Of a DNA stretch of 64,000 nucleotides, positions 48,219 to 60,586 are shown piece by piece. Origin of the DNA: Verpa conica. Lineage: Eukaryota; Ascomycota; Pezizomycetes; Pezizales; Morchellaceae. The stretch is taken from NCBI GenBank assembly GCA_033030425.1, contig JAUFSD010000015.1, positions 992,001-1,056,000 of the forward strand. The letters run 5' to 3'. The number at the start of each line of letters is the position of its first letter. Within the stretch, counting starts at the first letter, position 1. Under the pieces are notes generated by a model that did not search any database, had not been told where the DNA came from, and was given only the letters and a program-made list of their open reading frames with translations. The position numbers and the translations under genes were made by a program.

Positions 48219-49695
48219 TGCTCGAATACTACTTCTATTGACCCCTATATCAGATAAAAGCAACCCAATCGGGATATATCACTCGACTTTATTGATGGGC
48301 ATTTGTACGCGGGGACTGTTGGAATAAGCAGTTGCCACACTTTGTGACCTGTTTTGTTTTGTTTATTGAGGTTTGAGCACTGCCCAGAATGGCTTGGCAC
48401 TGGACCTCTCCTCTACACCGTACGGTACAGTAACTACGGAGAATATATCAATGTACGGTGTTGTAGATGCTTCCTAATAAGGACAGTTTTTTATATATAT
48501 CGAGTTATTTAATTGTTCTGGGTATAGAAATCCGGTATGTAGTAAAAACTATGACCTGAAAAAAAACCTGCCCCTTCCTAAAAGTAAAACCTGTCCCCTT
48601 AGGATTCCAAAAATAAAATAATGTGACATAGGAGATAGGAAAACCCAGTAATGCTGCGATATCCCGCTCCCCCTAGGTGGCTTATGGCCTTTTGCCTGAG
48701 TGACAGGACTTATGTATTTGGCGGGTTTCAAGAGGCACAGCGTAGGAAAGCGTAGCGTTCGTCATGGGGGGTCGGTTCCCCAAACTAACCGGGGAACCGC
48801 GCCAAGAAACCGCCCCGAATTGCCCTATGACGAACACTATATATGAGTCACGTGTTTCACTATTTGCTATGTTTGAGGATCCAGGCAAGGCATCCTATAT
48901 AAGGGTTTAGGATTCTCTATTTTAGAGCATCGATAGACCTCTCTATCTCTATTAAACAATCGATTCAGCACCTTTTTACCACATACGGAAGCAGCCTGTG
49001 ACGAGTGATATTTTGTGATGGTATATGCAAACACGATCCTTGAATAAATATATAAAATGTGACCCTTATATTAAAGTCAACCCTTCTAGGTTGCTTCTGA
49101 TGGGACCTATCTTAATTAAGTGTGATCTAAATTCCTGATAGATCTTTTATTAGGCTAAATGTAAGGGGGGACCCTGGAAAACTATAAGGAGCGAACACCG
49201 TTTACTTCTATGGTTTTTAGTCCAATTGCTAATAGTATAGACATACACTCCCCGGTCATAAAATAAGCCTATGTTTTGAAATCCATATCCACAATCACTC
49301 AGGTTCCCAACTTTTAGATAACTTGAAAACAACCCCGATAAGAAACAAAAGAAAAAAGAAAAAAGAAATAGTGGGTATCGATGGTCAATTGCTTTTTTCC
49401 CCTGCTTTTCCCGCCCCCTCCCCTTTTTTTCCCTTATCCTCACTTTACCTTTTCGTTTTCTCCATTTACTTTTCCACTTCTCCCCACAACAAATGAAAAG
49501 TTTTGTCATAATCCATCACAAGTCATCATATCCAACAATCCAGTACAGGAAATTAATTCACACCATGGTATCAAGAAATAATAAAAAAATAGACAGAGTA
49601 TTTCCGATCTCAACAAATAAGAACCCCCAAAAAGAACCCGGTTAAGGAGACACCAAGCGTAAAACCCAAAATTGAACTCCAGCAATTTATCAGTA
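48219..49695. other. Intergenic with possible LTR remnant
   Basis: No gene. Sequence around 48690-48990 has LTR-like features: a nested palindrome in a U3-like position, TATATAAGG at 48896-48904, and a following leader-like stretch of about 85 bases. I could not find a matching second LTR or a primer-binding site, so this is only a possible solo LTR. The T/C-rich sequence 49380-49480 lies beyond the 3' end of the minus-strand transcription factor. Confidence 0.4.
48757..48835. repeat. Nested inverted repeat, 79 bp
   Basis: The outer arms GTTCGTCAT (48757-48765) and ATGACGAAC (48827-48835) are exact inverses. Inside them, CGGTTCCCC (48773-48781) and GGGGAACCG (48791-48799) are also exact inverses around a 9-base loop. 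The segment is GC-rich within an AT-rich setting. It may be a hairpin in an LTR U3 region or a very small non-autonomous element. Confidence 0.7.
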
Positions 49696-52600
49696 CTAAT
49701 GCCCTCCACCCCCACCCCCAAAGAAAAACCCATCAAATAGATCCATACCTCCTTGGTGACCACCACCACCACCACTCATCCCACCTGCGGCACTTCCGCT
49801 ATCACTCCATGTATCTCCTTCCCAGTCTAGGCCCCCCAATCCAAAGGCGCTCATGTCTAGATTCCCTGCCCACGATGTACCGTCCATAGGATATTGTAGT
49901 TGTGGGTCAATCATTATTTCCTCGCCCTCACTCGTAGTTTCTAATCCGGAACATGGTAGGCCAGGGCCAGAAAGGATTGGTGGAGAAGAGCCAGCAGATG
50001 AGTGAGTCATATGGTTTTGTTGTTTATGAAACAGTCCCTGATGGTGCTGATGTGGATGTGGAGCATGTGGCAAGTGTGGTGATATCTGCTCAGAACTACT
50101 GTAGGATAGTGGTGGATGAAATGCCGTTTGTTGCATCGGGTCAGGGTGTTGATGGGTAGGTGATAAGCCGTATTGTTGCTGTGGGGGTGAGTGATGTTGG
50201 TGCTGCTGAACATGTTGGTGGCTACTGTTATTTCTGTCGTTATGGCCCTGGTATCGTGCCCCCATGGACTGAGCTGCAGTAAACAACTCTCTGAACCCAT
50301 CGTCGAAATGGACTGGTTCTCTCCGTCGGTGTTGGGCAAGTTGCTGCTGCTGCTGTTGTTGTGTCGTAGGGTACCCATTCCCGCCTCGGTGCCTACTATT
50401 TTGCTGCTGCTGCTGCTGCTGGTGGTGTTGGTGGTGCTGATGCATCTGCGAGAACTCCGGTGAGAACTCGGCTTTGAATATCGTAGAATCTGTATCAGGA
50501 AATTTTATATCCGCTTCTCGCTCCTCCAAGCCTTCATCACCATCCCCTTCCTCTACCTCTTCCCCTTCACCATCTTCATCCTGCTGAAATGGAGTCATTC
50601 CCTGAACCTTCGTCTGCATCCCAGCTGCCATTCCCGTTGCCCCGGAAACACCAGTATGGTGTGCCAGTGTGCCTGAAGGAAGAACCTTACTCATTGGCCC
50701 TCGTTTTCCTGCTAGACACATTTGCACTGTAGCTCTTGACATGCGTTCAAATGCATCGCGACAAGCTTCAGCTGGTGGGCATTTGTTCACTAGATCTCCT
50801 AGGACGGATGTAGCGGCAAGAATTGTAAAGTCTACCTCATCCATTGAGAGCCGGGATCTGACGAGTGGTGAGTGCCAGATAGCATAGAGGAATGAGATTC
50901 CTATTATCATCAGTAAACTACTAAATAAAGTGAAAAGGAAAGAAGGGGGGGTAATTACCAGCCATAAATAGATGGTGAGTCGCTAAAAATGTGTAATTTA
51001 CTTGGTGTACCCTATGTAGGTGTCTATATAACCTTAGGACTTTGCTACCCGCCTCAGCGACGACAAGGTAAACTCTCTCTTCCTCCTCTGCTTTTTCTAT
51101 CAGGTCCCTCCCCCCACCTAAACCCCGCTCTGCCGCACGTCCCCTTGCAGAACCTCCATTCCCTCCCAGCTCTCCTGCAAGCAAAACCGGGACCGAGAGA
51201 CACGGCCGGTAAAGCATTATCTTCGTCTGCCAGTAGTTCAAATCTAGAAATTCTAGAGAAAATGATACCCCAGTTTCATCTTTAGACTTAGGCGAAGAGT
51301 CAATCCATTCTTTCAATCGACGATCAATATCTTTGTGCCAACACTGAACTGTCTTGAAACCCCGTAAGAATGGTGTCTGGAGATGATATGGGTGATATGC
51401 TGGATAGCTTTCGTTTCGCTTATACGGTGTAGACTCTACAGGTGGGTTTACACATGGATTTGCAGTCTCTGCCCCAGACGAAGTAAACGAGAATGAATGA
51501 GATTGCTGCTGTAGGACTTGTAATATCTCAGATTGTAGGAGCCGCAGACGAAAGTAGTGATGGGCTATGAGTTTGTATGACGGTAATTCTTGATTGGAGG
51601 GTGGTGGGGTTATCCCCGTGGATGGGTGGATATATTGATCGTCAAGTATCGAAGGAAACTAAGGTGATATTCCGTCATATCAGCGACAATGGACTTCCAT
51701 ACAACTAGAAACTAAACACGCACCTTTGTGCTGATAACTTCATCCGCGATCCCGAAAGGTCGCCCAACACAAGTGCTTACTAGCCTATCCAGACTGTATA
51801 CACACCACCATAGCCTTCTTCGCAACTCTCTCGACCACTGTCGCCTACCTTCTTTGCCGTCCTTCTTTGCTTCTTTCTCTTCAGAGTCTTCATAGTGTAG
51901 CCCAAGATCCACAGCTAGTCGCAAGGCAACACCCACAATATACCACAGCCCCGGAGAAACCGGCCTTAACAGAGCGTAGCCTGCCAATAACAACACTGCC
52001 TGAAGCTCTTCTAATCCACCTTTACTCTGACTTAGAAAAGTTTCGAGGTGGAGTACAGCTGATGCATGGTACTGTTCAGGCTCGTAATGTTTCTGTGACC
52101 TCTTTCTCTTCTTTCCTGCCTCAGTTTTCACTTTAGGCGAACCAAATTCTTCGTCCTTCATTTCATCTTCCGATTCTGAGTTGTCTTCCACGTCGGATGA
52201 TTCATCTGGCCCTTTCAAGAATATTCCTGCACCAATAGCGCACACAATGTTAAGCATATATTTTTCCTTGTGGCCCCCTCCATATCCGGACTCATTGGGC
52301 CCACCTCCACTGACATCACCATTCAGCCTTTCATCGCCGGTTCCATAAATCTTATCCAGAACCCCATTGAATTCCCCTCTATGTAGTATAGGTATTTGTG
52401 GATTCGCATACTCGAAATACCGTTTTATCAATCTCTCGGCTAATCCTCTGTTAGGGAATGGTGCAGGTGTGATAGTAGGTTTAGTATGTAGCCCGAAAAA
52501 CGAGTCCCTCATCTGTGTGTCTTCGTCATCATCTGCATCTATTGCTTCCTCTTTCCCAGGTGCTCCAGAAGCCCCAATACCCAGTCCTCTTGCTCCCCGG

Positions 52601-53591
52601 ATCCGTGTGCTTGACCCAATTCTTGGCCTAAATCTCCTAGAACCAGAACCACCCTCGGCTGCAGTTCCATTTTGATCTCCGTTGCCACTACTTGTCGCGC
52701 TACTCTTCACAGCAGCGAAGACTACCCTCGCAAACGAAATACCAGAGACAGAACCTAAGTATCTTGGGTCGCTCGCACCGGCAAAAGACACAAGCCCGAT
52801 ATCCGAGACTAGGTTGTCTAGTTTCTTATCCTCTAGTGAGTCTGAATTTTGCGGTGACCTTTCACGCTTAATTTTTGGTTCTGGCGCGGCAACTCGGGGA
52901 ATCTCACTGCTGGTCAATGCCGGGTCAATCGGCGGCTGAGTTTGCTGTTGCTGAGACGGCGGGGGTGGAAACTCTGGGGCCGCGGTAGATGATGCTGTCG
53001 TGGGGGTAGTTGCTATTGGTGGGGGCGGGGCGAGATCTGGGAATGATTCTGCCGGAGAAAAAGGGATGTTGTTCGCAGTTAACAGTGACTCGAGGTACGC
53101 CGATCGGGTTTCAAGATAGTGGACGTAACTACTCAGATCACCTCCGGGTTGGCTTAGAACGGGGTCTCCGGTAATATCCATAACCGGGAGAAAATAGGTA
53201 TGGAGGAATCTAGAGGAACCCCTCGATCATCAGGGGAACGAGGAAAAACCACCCACCTTCGAGGTATTTCTCTCTTAGTAATCGGGTCGTACCCCACACA
53301 CTTCACCCCAGCCTTTTCACAGGACAAGCAAGCCGGTAGTCTTTGATCACAGCGGTTCTTTCGGAGCCGGCAGCGGTTACATGCACTCACGTTCCGGAAT
53401 GAAGAAGACCCCCCACCAGCACCTGACGCCGTCGGCGGTGACGGCTTCTGAGCAGGGATAGGCGGTGGCGAGTCGTCTACAGCAGCTGGGGGTACGTGGG
53501 AATGAGCGCCATCGTCATTTGCAGTACGGCGACGGCGCTTGTGGACACCGGAGGTAGTATTCGAACTCGATGAGATAGACTTGGTGGTCAT
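49696..53591 (-). CDS. Zn2Cys6 transcription factor, PPR1-like, with Gln/His-rich tail
   Basis: Four exons on the minus strand: 53257-53591, 51724-53128, 50959-51658 and 49696-50900. Introns are 128, 65 and 58 nt; the product is 1214 aa. The zinc cluster has Cys at 71, 74, 81, 88, 91 and 98 (C-x2-C-x6-C-x6-C-x2-C-x6-C). The first splice restores KREIPRSYVHYLETR, the linker and dimerisation start typical of PPR1-like factors. The middle fungal-specific domain is clear: LIKRYFEYANPQIPILHRGE, LWYIVGVALRLAVDLGLH, LRRRLWWCVYSLDRLVS and CVGRPFGIADEVIS. A later block, LSMDEVDFTILAATSVLGDL, is well conserved in this group. The last 250 residues carry poly-Gln and His-rich runs and a Gly-rich end, a likely activation region. 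PPR1 relatives regulate pyrimidine or purine genes; the target here cannot be deduced. Confidence 0.9.
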
Positions 53592-55800
53592 TGTGAATAT
53601 ATGGTAAAGGTTACGAGTGGGCGAATTTTATTCCATAGGCGTTGTAATCGATCTCGAGGGGAGACGGGAAGGTGCAGCGGCGGAGATCAGCAACTATCCG
53701 TATTTGACGAGATCGGATGAATAAAGATGAATAATGGCGAAGGCGATGATGAGAAGATGGCCAGAGAGAAGAATGAAATGAGCGAACGAGAGGAGAAGAA
53801 GGAGAAGAAGTAAAAGAAGCAATTTTCCAAGTCAGCAGATTAGATATCACCGTGCCTTTGCAGGGGACTTGGTCAGACTCTAGACTGGTCAACCGCCGTC
53901 GTCTTGGAATCTTTTGATGTCTCTCTCGTGGGCCGTCGTATCCAACGGAATCGTGGTGTTTCTTTTTTCGTCTCGTGAGATCGATCTCCAGGTATATGTC
54001 TGTTTGTATCCTGTCTCGGTCTTTTTGAGATACTGGTGTCTTTCTCTAAGAGAAGTCTCCCCCTCACTCACAGGGCCCCGTCTATTTTCACCTCTTCGTC
54101 TAGTCTCATCATCCTCGTCTTCTAGTCTCTCAAAGTGATTTCGCCGAGACTTCACCCATCGCTTCCCAGTGATAAGAACGCTTATCGCTCAGAATGGCAG
54201 GTGCGGTACTAGAACAGTTACGTAAGGGTTCTTTTGAATCCTCACTTCGCAGATTGATTGATGATCCAGACGTTCTCCCCCACACGCTCTTCCCTCTCCC
54301 CGAACAAGAGCCTCACTTACTCACTTGCAGTGTCGCACCCCCCCCGCCCGACATGCACCAATTATTTCCACGTCGGTTCCTGAGACTGGTCCGTTTCATG
54401 CACATCCCATCTAGCAAAAATCGCTGACATGAGTTTTAATTCCCCAATGAGCGTTGGGCGGTATGATCTTCGTCCCCTATTCCCTAGCTTCGTCTCGACC
54501 AAACATGCAATCAGCTTTCATGATCATGCGGATATGCCATGCCTATGCGCTCAATAGAAATTGACCTCTTTCCACGCCTCGTCTGATGTCCTTGTCTTCT
54601 GTCTAAATTACACTTGACCACGGCTCACATTGGCAGCCGTTAGTCTCATCCCTTTTGAGTCTCGACTTCCTTCTACGTCAAAGTGTGCTTCGTGTGCTCC
54701 AATCCTTTAAGGGTTTAATCGGAAGCAAAGTACTTTCCCCGATATTACCGAGATTTCGGGATTGTCCAAGGCTTGAAGAATTCATTGGAGGTTTCGAAAC
54801 CCAGCCGCATTTCTTTGTGGTTAACACCATAAATTTAGAGGACGGTTTATCTGCATACGGTTAGACAATCCCGACAACTCGGTATTCCCGGCTGTTAAAC
54901 AGGGAACAGTTGTTCTATCCTCGAATCCGTCAAGTTGCAGAATCCCGATATCATGTTGTGCTGTAGAAGTTTTCGAGACGTTTGCTCACAGAAAATTCCC
55001 TTCGATCAAGATAAGCTTCTTCAAAGATCGTGCATCTGGGAAGGTGTTTATCCATTGTGGATGTGGTGTTTCCCATAGAAGTTTCTTAGATGTGGGGGTT
55101 CCAGCCCCCCACGGGGCCGTTCGCCCTGCCCATCAGATGAACAACAGGTCAACGTCATTTAAGACAGATAGAATGAGAGCCTCGCTGGAAAGGCCAAAGA
55201 AGATTTCAAGGTTAAGAAGTACTTGTCGTTACTTGAAGACTCCGCGTAGAGTTTCTCCTCCACTCTACAGATATCTTTGATTCGCCCTTATCCCGAACTC
55301 CTGATCCCCCTGTACCCGCTGATTCCTTGAAACGCCCAGTCGTGTGTTCCCCATTGATGCCCCCTCCACCCCACCCGAGATTTCTTCCCTCACTCAAAAG
55401 CCCTGCAAACCGTCCCTGGTTTCGGGTTAGTTTGCCTTCACCTTGAACTAGATGTGCCAAATCCAGTCACTCGAGGCCATGGCCAACGGAAGCTTTACCC
55501 ATTTCCTATTCCGTTTTGTTTCTCCGTCCCACCGTCTTTGCTTTTGTTGAATATGCAGCTTTTATCCGGGCTTCCGGGATTTATTTATTTTTTTCTGGTC
55601 GTCGTTGCTGTTGCAGGATGCCGAGTTTAAAGTACGTAGTGTGGTCTTGGCGGCACATGTGAAAACCCCAAGCTGCGAGGCATCCATTCCCAGGGAAATA
55701 ACAAAATATCGGTACCGAGATGAGATAAATATCGTCACGTCACGCAGGCAATATATTTCCGTTTTGACTTTCAAGAAAGCTACGAGGATCAAATGAATGA
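53592..55800. other. Promoter side of the transcription factor, no further gene seen
   Basis: The first several hundred bases, with purine-rich tracts, are the likely promoter/5' UTR of the minus-strand transcription factor. Short frames around 53889-54155 and 54194-54427 have no family resemblance and overlap low-complexity sequence, so none is called. Confidence 0.5.
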
Positions 55801-58800
55801 GGGGAAGATATCATATCAATGCATGCATGCATCCATGTGACTACTCCTAATAGGTACCTCGAAATTTAGAGGCTGGAGGAGCGATGCATATATTACCTTG
55901 GCTTGGGGCACAGTTATTGTTCTTCATGAGACTCGGGTTGGAAATGAGTTGGCCTAGAATACCTAGTAAAAACGCGGTAATTCGGGCTTGATTAATTGGT
56001 TCTCAGTGGTTGCGGATTATCTTTCCGCAAATATCCAGGCCTTGATTAGTTATTTTTGTACCTGGCACTGAGGATAATTATATCTGTTCCCGTTCCGAAT
56101 GGTTATTCCGGCTCCCGCTTCTAATGCTCGGATGAATTCAAACGGTATTCGAACTAGCCTCTGGTGGTTTAAGCCGTAGCTTAAATCGATCCTGAAGGCG
56201 AAACGGGGTGGGAAGCTCGATAAGGTGCTTTCTAAGCGTGATATATTCTGATATTGGACCTCATTTAGAAGATATTAGTATGTGATGGTGTTGGTATATA
56301 TTGATAGTTAGAACTCTAAAATACACTTGTATGAGGTTCAACCGATCATTGGCCCCAGGGATGGGATTCGCTTCCTTCCCTATGAAAAAGCTTCTACGAT
56401 AAGGTTTGGTGCTTTGGACCAGAGTATTTGGAGGAGTAGTAATAAGTTCAGCTCTTAAACGGTATATGTTTAGGGCAATCCTGGAGTGTGTCTCATAAAG
56501 TACTATGTATACACAAGCTATCTGAGCCATGGGTATGCCTTACGTAGGAGAAATAGAATCAAAGATAGCTACGATAATACACAGAATCCTCCTCTGGCTC
56601 TAGACTGGCCTCATAATATTAATTTAGTAGCCACGATCCCCAACAGAAATCAGCCTTCTGGCTTACCATGATCATATTTGGGATTTCGACACTTAATCAA
56701 TATCAAGTTAAGATACTGTATGTTGTGATCATCTTTATTTATTCCACTAACATTTTAGGTGTAGGATAAGGGAATGAACTTGTGATCCACTTCTAACCGC
56801 AGGCTTAAGTTCCACAACATCCTCAGGAACCAAAACTTGCTTCCCCGCATTTCAACGTCGACAAAACGTAAAAACCATGACCCTTGTTAATTGTGCCACA
56901 GCCACATACAATGTCTACTATACTTTTCTCAGGGGAACAGATGGGTGTCATGCCCTGGCAAAAGCTTAGCCATTCTCTGTCGGGAGCGGGGAAGTTCAGT
57001 GGGGGCGTGCGCGTGGGCGATCTAATTGCCACTAAGTCCGTAGGTATCCGTATCTTGGAAAACAAAATAGGAAGCTGAGCGGAAAGATGGCTGATTTGAG
57101 GGATATAAGGCCGCAATAATTGATGTGTTATTTGATAGAGTCGGAGGAATATGACGGGGGAAGTGGTACAACTACTTTTTTTAGATAAGTGACCGGTCAA
57201 ACAAATAATTGAATCCAAGAGACACGTATGGAGGCGTGGCCTTGGGGGTATTCTCTACGATGTCCTACTAGAATTGCTCGAAAGGGCGTACGTATATAAA
57301 TCCAAATTTCACTACTGCAGACCCCAGCGTAAAGCCCGCAATTGTTTCCAAAACTGAATCAACTACCGATATGTGACTATAAGGCTGCGTATACAGTGTT
57401 TTCACCCTAGTCTCTTATTCTTAGGCGATATAGCTCAGTGGCTAAGGAAGTCTCAAGTATAGTCGCCTCATTTTAATGCATTTCAAACCTTGAGAGGCAA
57501 GAATGTGTCTCGTGTACCTACCTTGATACATCATGTGCATCGAGAATAGCAAACCCAACTAGTATGATAATAACTGACCCATGGCGGTGAAGTTTCTCTC
57601 TACCGGCGAACAAAAGTAGAGTTCTCGCTTTTAGCCATCATATAAATCGGCACTAGACAGGAGTATTTCTTTGAAGACAAGACTTCACTAATCCCCAAAA
57701 GGCGCGTTGTGTAATCCTGGCCTATTGGGAGCACAGGACACCCACAGGACACCCACAGGAATGCTGACTATCTCCACTCCTTCCATCCTTACGACGCCAG
57801 TTCTGAAACAAATTGTATGTAAAGAGTCTAACGCAGATGATCTGCCCCCTTTTTTTCAGACCACTTTTCTTTCATGAGCAAGAATAAGAGAATGACAAAG
57901 TGGTAGAGGCTAGGGCTGGAGTGTAACCTCCCTAACATTGTGGTGCATCAGTAGGTCATTACTTAGGTTTGTATGGTGATCATAGGATCAATGCACTAAA
58001 TTAATTCGTTTCATTCAAATGGGTATATACAAACCGTGTCCATAGCTTCATCACTCCCTATTTCGGAGGCAAAGATCTTGAGATAAGCATCTTTGGTTCC
58101 TGGATTTTTGTTTCACAAGCCAGAAGTAGGCCGCCTCACCCGAGGCTAAGGATGCCACCAGTCTTCAGCGACTAGACCAAGTGGCCGATTCTCTTGACCG
58201 GTGGGATATTTTTCCCTCTTTTTTTCTTTCTTGGGGATATTGCCTCAGACATGATTCACAATGTAAGCATGTAATAATGTAGTTAGTATTGCTCCCAAAG
58301 GGGCCCAGTGGCGGTCCACCCAGCCCTAACCCTATCTAAGAGTAATTGCTCTTGGAAATGTTACACAACTTTAAGCGAATTTCGAAAATTCAAACGATAT
58401 CATTAATTTTGTACGTATGTTTCACCCAGAACCTAGCTTCCTTTTCGGAGGTGGCTGTATAAATAATTGAATCCTACTTTATTTTCAATGCCTTCGAGTA
58501 AAACGCTCAGGCTCGGCATGCAGGCCGACGTCGCCGACTGTCAGGAAGGCGCGGTTCTGTGCATGACATGGTAGACCCTGAGCTGCGCCGAATGCTCTAC
58601 CGTAATGCATGATGTGGTGACAGGATCCGCAGGTAGGTGCCAGAAAGAAAAAATCTGCATTGGTAGTGGAGGTTTGTTATTTGGGCTCCCAGGGCTAGGG
58701 TTACTACCTACATAAATTCTTTGCCAAGCAAATTTGACTTGCAAGTGCAATAAATACATGTACCTCGGAAAGACTTTCCTTCCGACTTTAGATGTTATAT

Positions 58801-60001
58801 CTAGGTCCGCGGGATCTAAAGGCCGCGTAGGTGCACCTCATAGGAAGCTTTCGCCTTTAGCCTAGTAGCACGGTATGCGATTCATTGCTCAAGATTTCAA
58901 AAGGGACGAAGGTAAATAAATGAGAGAATTATTGATTCACATCGTGGCCTAGTAAAAGACTAGTAAGCTTGTGCCATCAAGTACTGACTGTGTAACAACA
59001 CCAGATAACCAACTATAAGCTGCTTTTGGTCTATTCTTTACTGCTATCGGCGATTGAAGAATATCATATCTAGTCTGTAATCGGAGTGATGGGGGATCGT
59101 TTTCCCGTAGCCGGGGTATGTCTACCGGTAACTGATTTTTTTTCAGTTCGTGTGGGGGGGTCGGTGATACCGCCTTATAATTGGCCTATGCCTCGTTGTA
59201 TGCATAGTTTATCAATGAAGGGGTTTTGCAGTTGAAACCTCACCACTAAACTACGAGAGCTGATCACCAACAGGCTTGATTTTCACCTACAGTACTCGTG
59301 GCAGGAAAGAAAGGCTAGAAGACGCCTCTTGCCTTTAGTGAATGTTGATTCGCCCTAAACAAACACATACGTGAATTTACACTTGTGTTTTCAAGATATT
59401 CATGCTCCCCACGATCTACACTCCACATTTCAGCCATAGCGTTCCCACCATCACCCAATATTCTAGCATCATCAGTAGTCACTCGACGCCCTCTAGTTTC
59501 GGGTGCGTGGAGAACTCTGGCGCCGCCGAGCTTTCTTCGCCCCGGTAAAGGTGGACAACGTAATATTTACAGTATTGTATACATAACAACCGATATCGTT
59601 CTGATATAACTCCTATGAAGCGCTACTTCTCTGGAGGCTGGGTATGATATATGGTACATATCATAGCCTAAATCATGAAGCTCTGTTTTAATTGCGGTGG
59701 AAATAGTGATGAGGCAAGTACAACAGACATACACTGTTAATGTAGAGGAAACCTAGCGTAGATGTCGTAGTTCTATAGTATGCTTACTACACCCCTACAC
59801 CATTGCTACATGGTATTTTTCAAGTAGCTCATCAATTCCACTAATTTTCTGGTATATGACTCTCCATTGGGTACCTCTTCTTTTTTGATGATGGCCATGG
59901 TTGTTATGTGGTTGCCACACCCGGTATCGGGAGTCCTAAGATCGCCTCGCGCAGCACTAGCTTCTAGAACGAGAGCCAAAGCGCAACGAAACGAGTAGTC
60001 A
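55801..60001. other. Decayed repeats with no recognisable gene
   Basis: TA-rich, stop-dense sequence. Small items seen: a two-and-a-half-copy tandem repeat of ACAGGACACCC near 57734, a tRNA-like A-box sequence at 57425-57440, CCCTAACCCTA near 58326 and one TACATGTA at 58755. No transposon protein motif could be read. Confidence 0.5.
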
Positions 60002-60120
60002 ACGTGTTCGGTCATAGAACGATGAAAATGGAGCATCCCGTCCGCTCTGCTGTACCCAATCATCGTATCGCCTAGTTAGTACTGCAGTGGGTGACCATGT
60101 GGGAATCCTGGGTACTGAAC
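60002..60120 (+). rRNA. 5S ribosomal RNA gene (possibly slightly decayed)
   Basis: Strong match to the fungal 5S consensus: GCATCCCGTCCGCTCTGC (60033-60050), ATCGCCTAGTTAGTACT near 60067 and GGGTGACCATGTGGGAATCC (60090-60109). Helix I can form between GTTCGG (60006-60011) and CTGAAC (60115-60120). Helix II pairs CGATG with CATCG. A T5 run at 60131-60135 fits a Pol III terminator. Single dispersed 5S copies are normal in filamentous ascomycetes. A few positions differ from the consensus I remember in the C-to-T direction (TCATAG for CCATAG, CATG for CACG), so it may be a variant or ageing copy. The ends are accurate to a few bases. Confidence 0.85.
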
Positions 60121-60130
60121 TCATTCTATA

Positions 60131-60135
60131 TTTTT
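60131..60135 (+). terminator. Pol III terminator of the 5S gene
   Basis: Run of five T about ten bases after the 3' end of the 5S sequence, the usual RNA polymerase III stop signal. Confidence 0.6.
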
Positions 60136-60474
60136 CTTGCTCACCAGTGCACAAAGATTCATTTCCACACCATTGATTGTTGACTAGCTACGGTATGCAA
60201 TAAGCTGCAAGAATAGCCTAGGCAGAACACTAAAGGTTCCATTACCCGAAAGCTATCCGCGATATAGAATAGTGACCACAGCCCCGGACCCCCATGTTTG
60301 CGTAGACCAATTCCTTAGTTATGGTCACTCACGGAGCACGTCCGTAATTTTCTGCCAAGTCATTAGAGGATCTACTATAGTTCCCTTGAAAGACTAGTCG
60401 TACAAAAAGCAAATTTCCGTCTGAAATCTTCTCAAAGTCACACAAACAGTCCGCTTGTGTCTCCAGAGAGAAAT

Positions 60475-60480
60475 AAAAAA
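60475..60480 (-). terminator. Pol III terminator of tRNA-Leu
   Basis: Six T on the minus strand, five bases after the discriminator base of the tRNA. Confidence 0.7.
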
Positions 60481-60485
60481 GATAA

Positions 60486-60586
60486 TGACAGAAGTGGGAC
60501 TTGAACCCACGCTCGTTTCCGAACCAGGAATTGATGTTAAGAGTAAGACCTTAACCTGGCGCCATAACCAACTCGGCCATCCTGCC
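60486..60586 (-). tRNA. tRNA-Leu(AAG) with intron
   Basis: Full cloverleaf on the minus strand. The acceptor stem GGCAGGA pairs with TTCTGTC (two G-T pairs), discriminator A. The D arm GCC/GGC encloses AGTTGGTTAT. The anticodon stem CCAGG/CCTGG encloses loop TTAAGG, giving anticodon AAG (reads CUU/CUC after A34 deamination). A 19-nt intron (starting TCTTACTC) sits at the usual site one base after the anticodon. A long class II variable arm (TCG-GAAA-CGA) marks a leucine tRNA, and the T arm is GTGGG-TTCAAGT-CCCAC. The internal A and B boxes are intact, CCA is not encoded (as in eukaryotes) and a T6 terminator follows. It appears fully functional. Confidence 0.95.

Noticed and set aside
59806..60063. 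85-codon minus-strand frame with coding-like composition
   Set aside because: Its first part is antisense to the 5S rRNA gene, which explains the composition.
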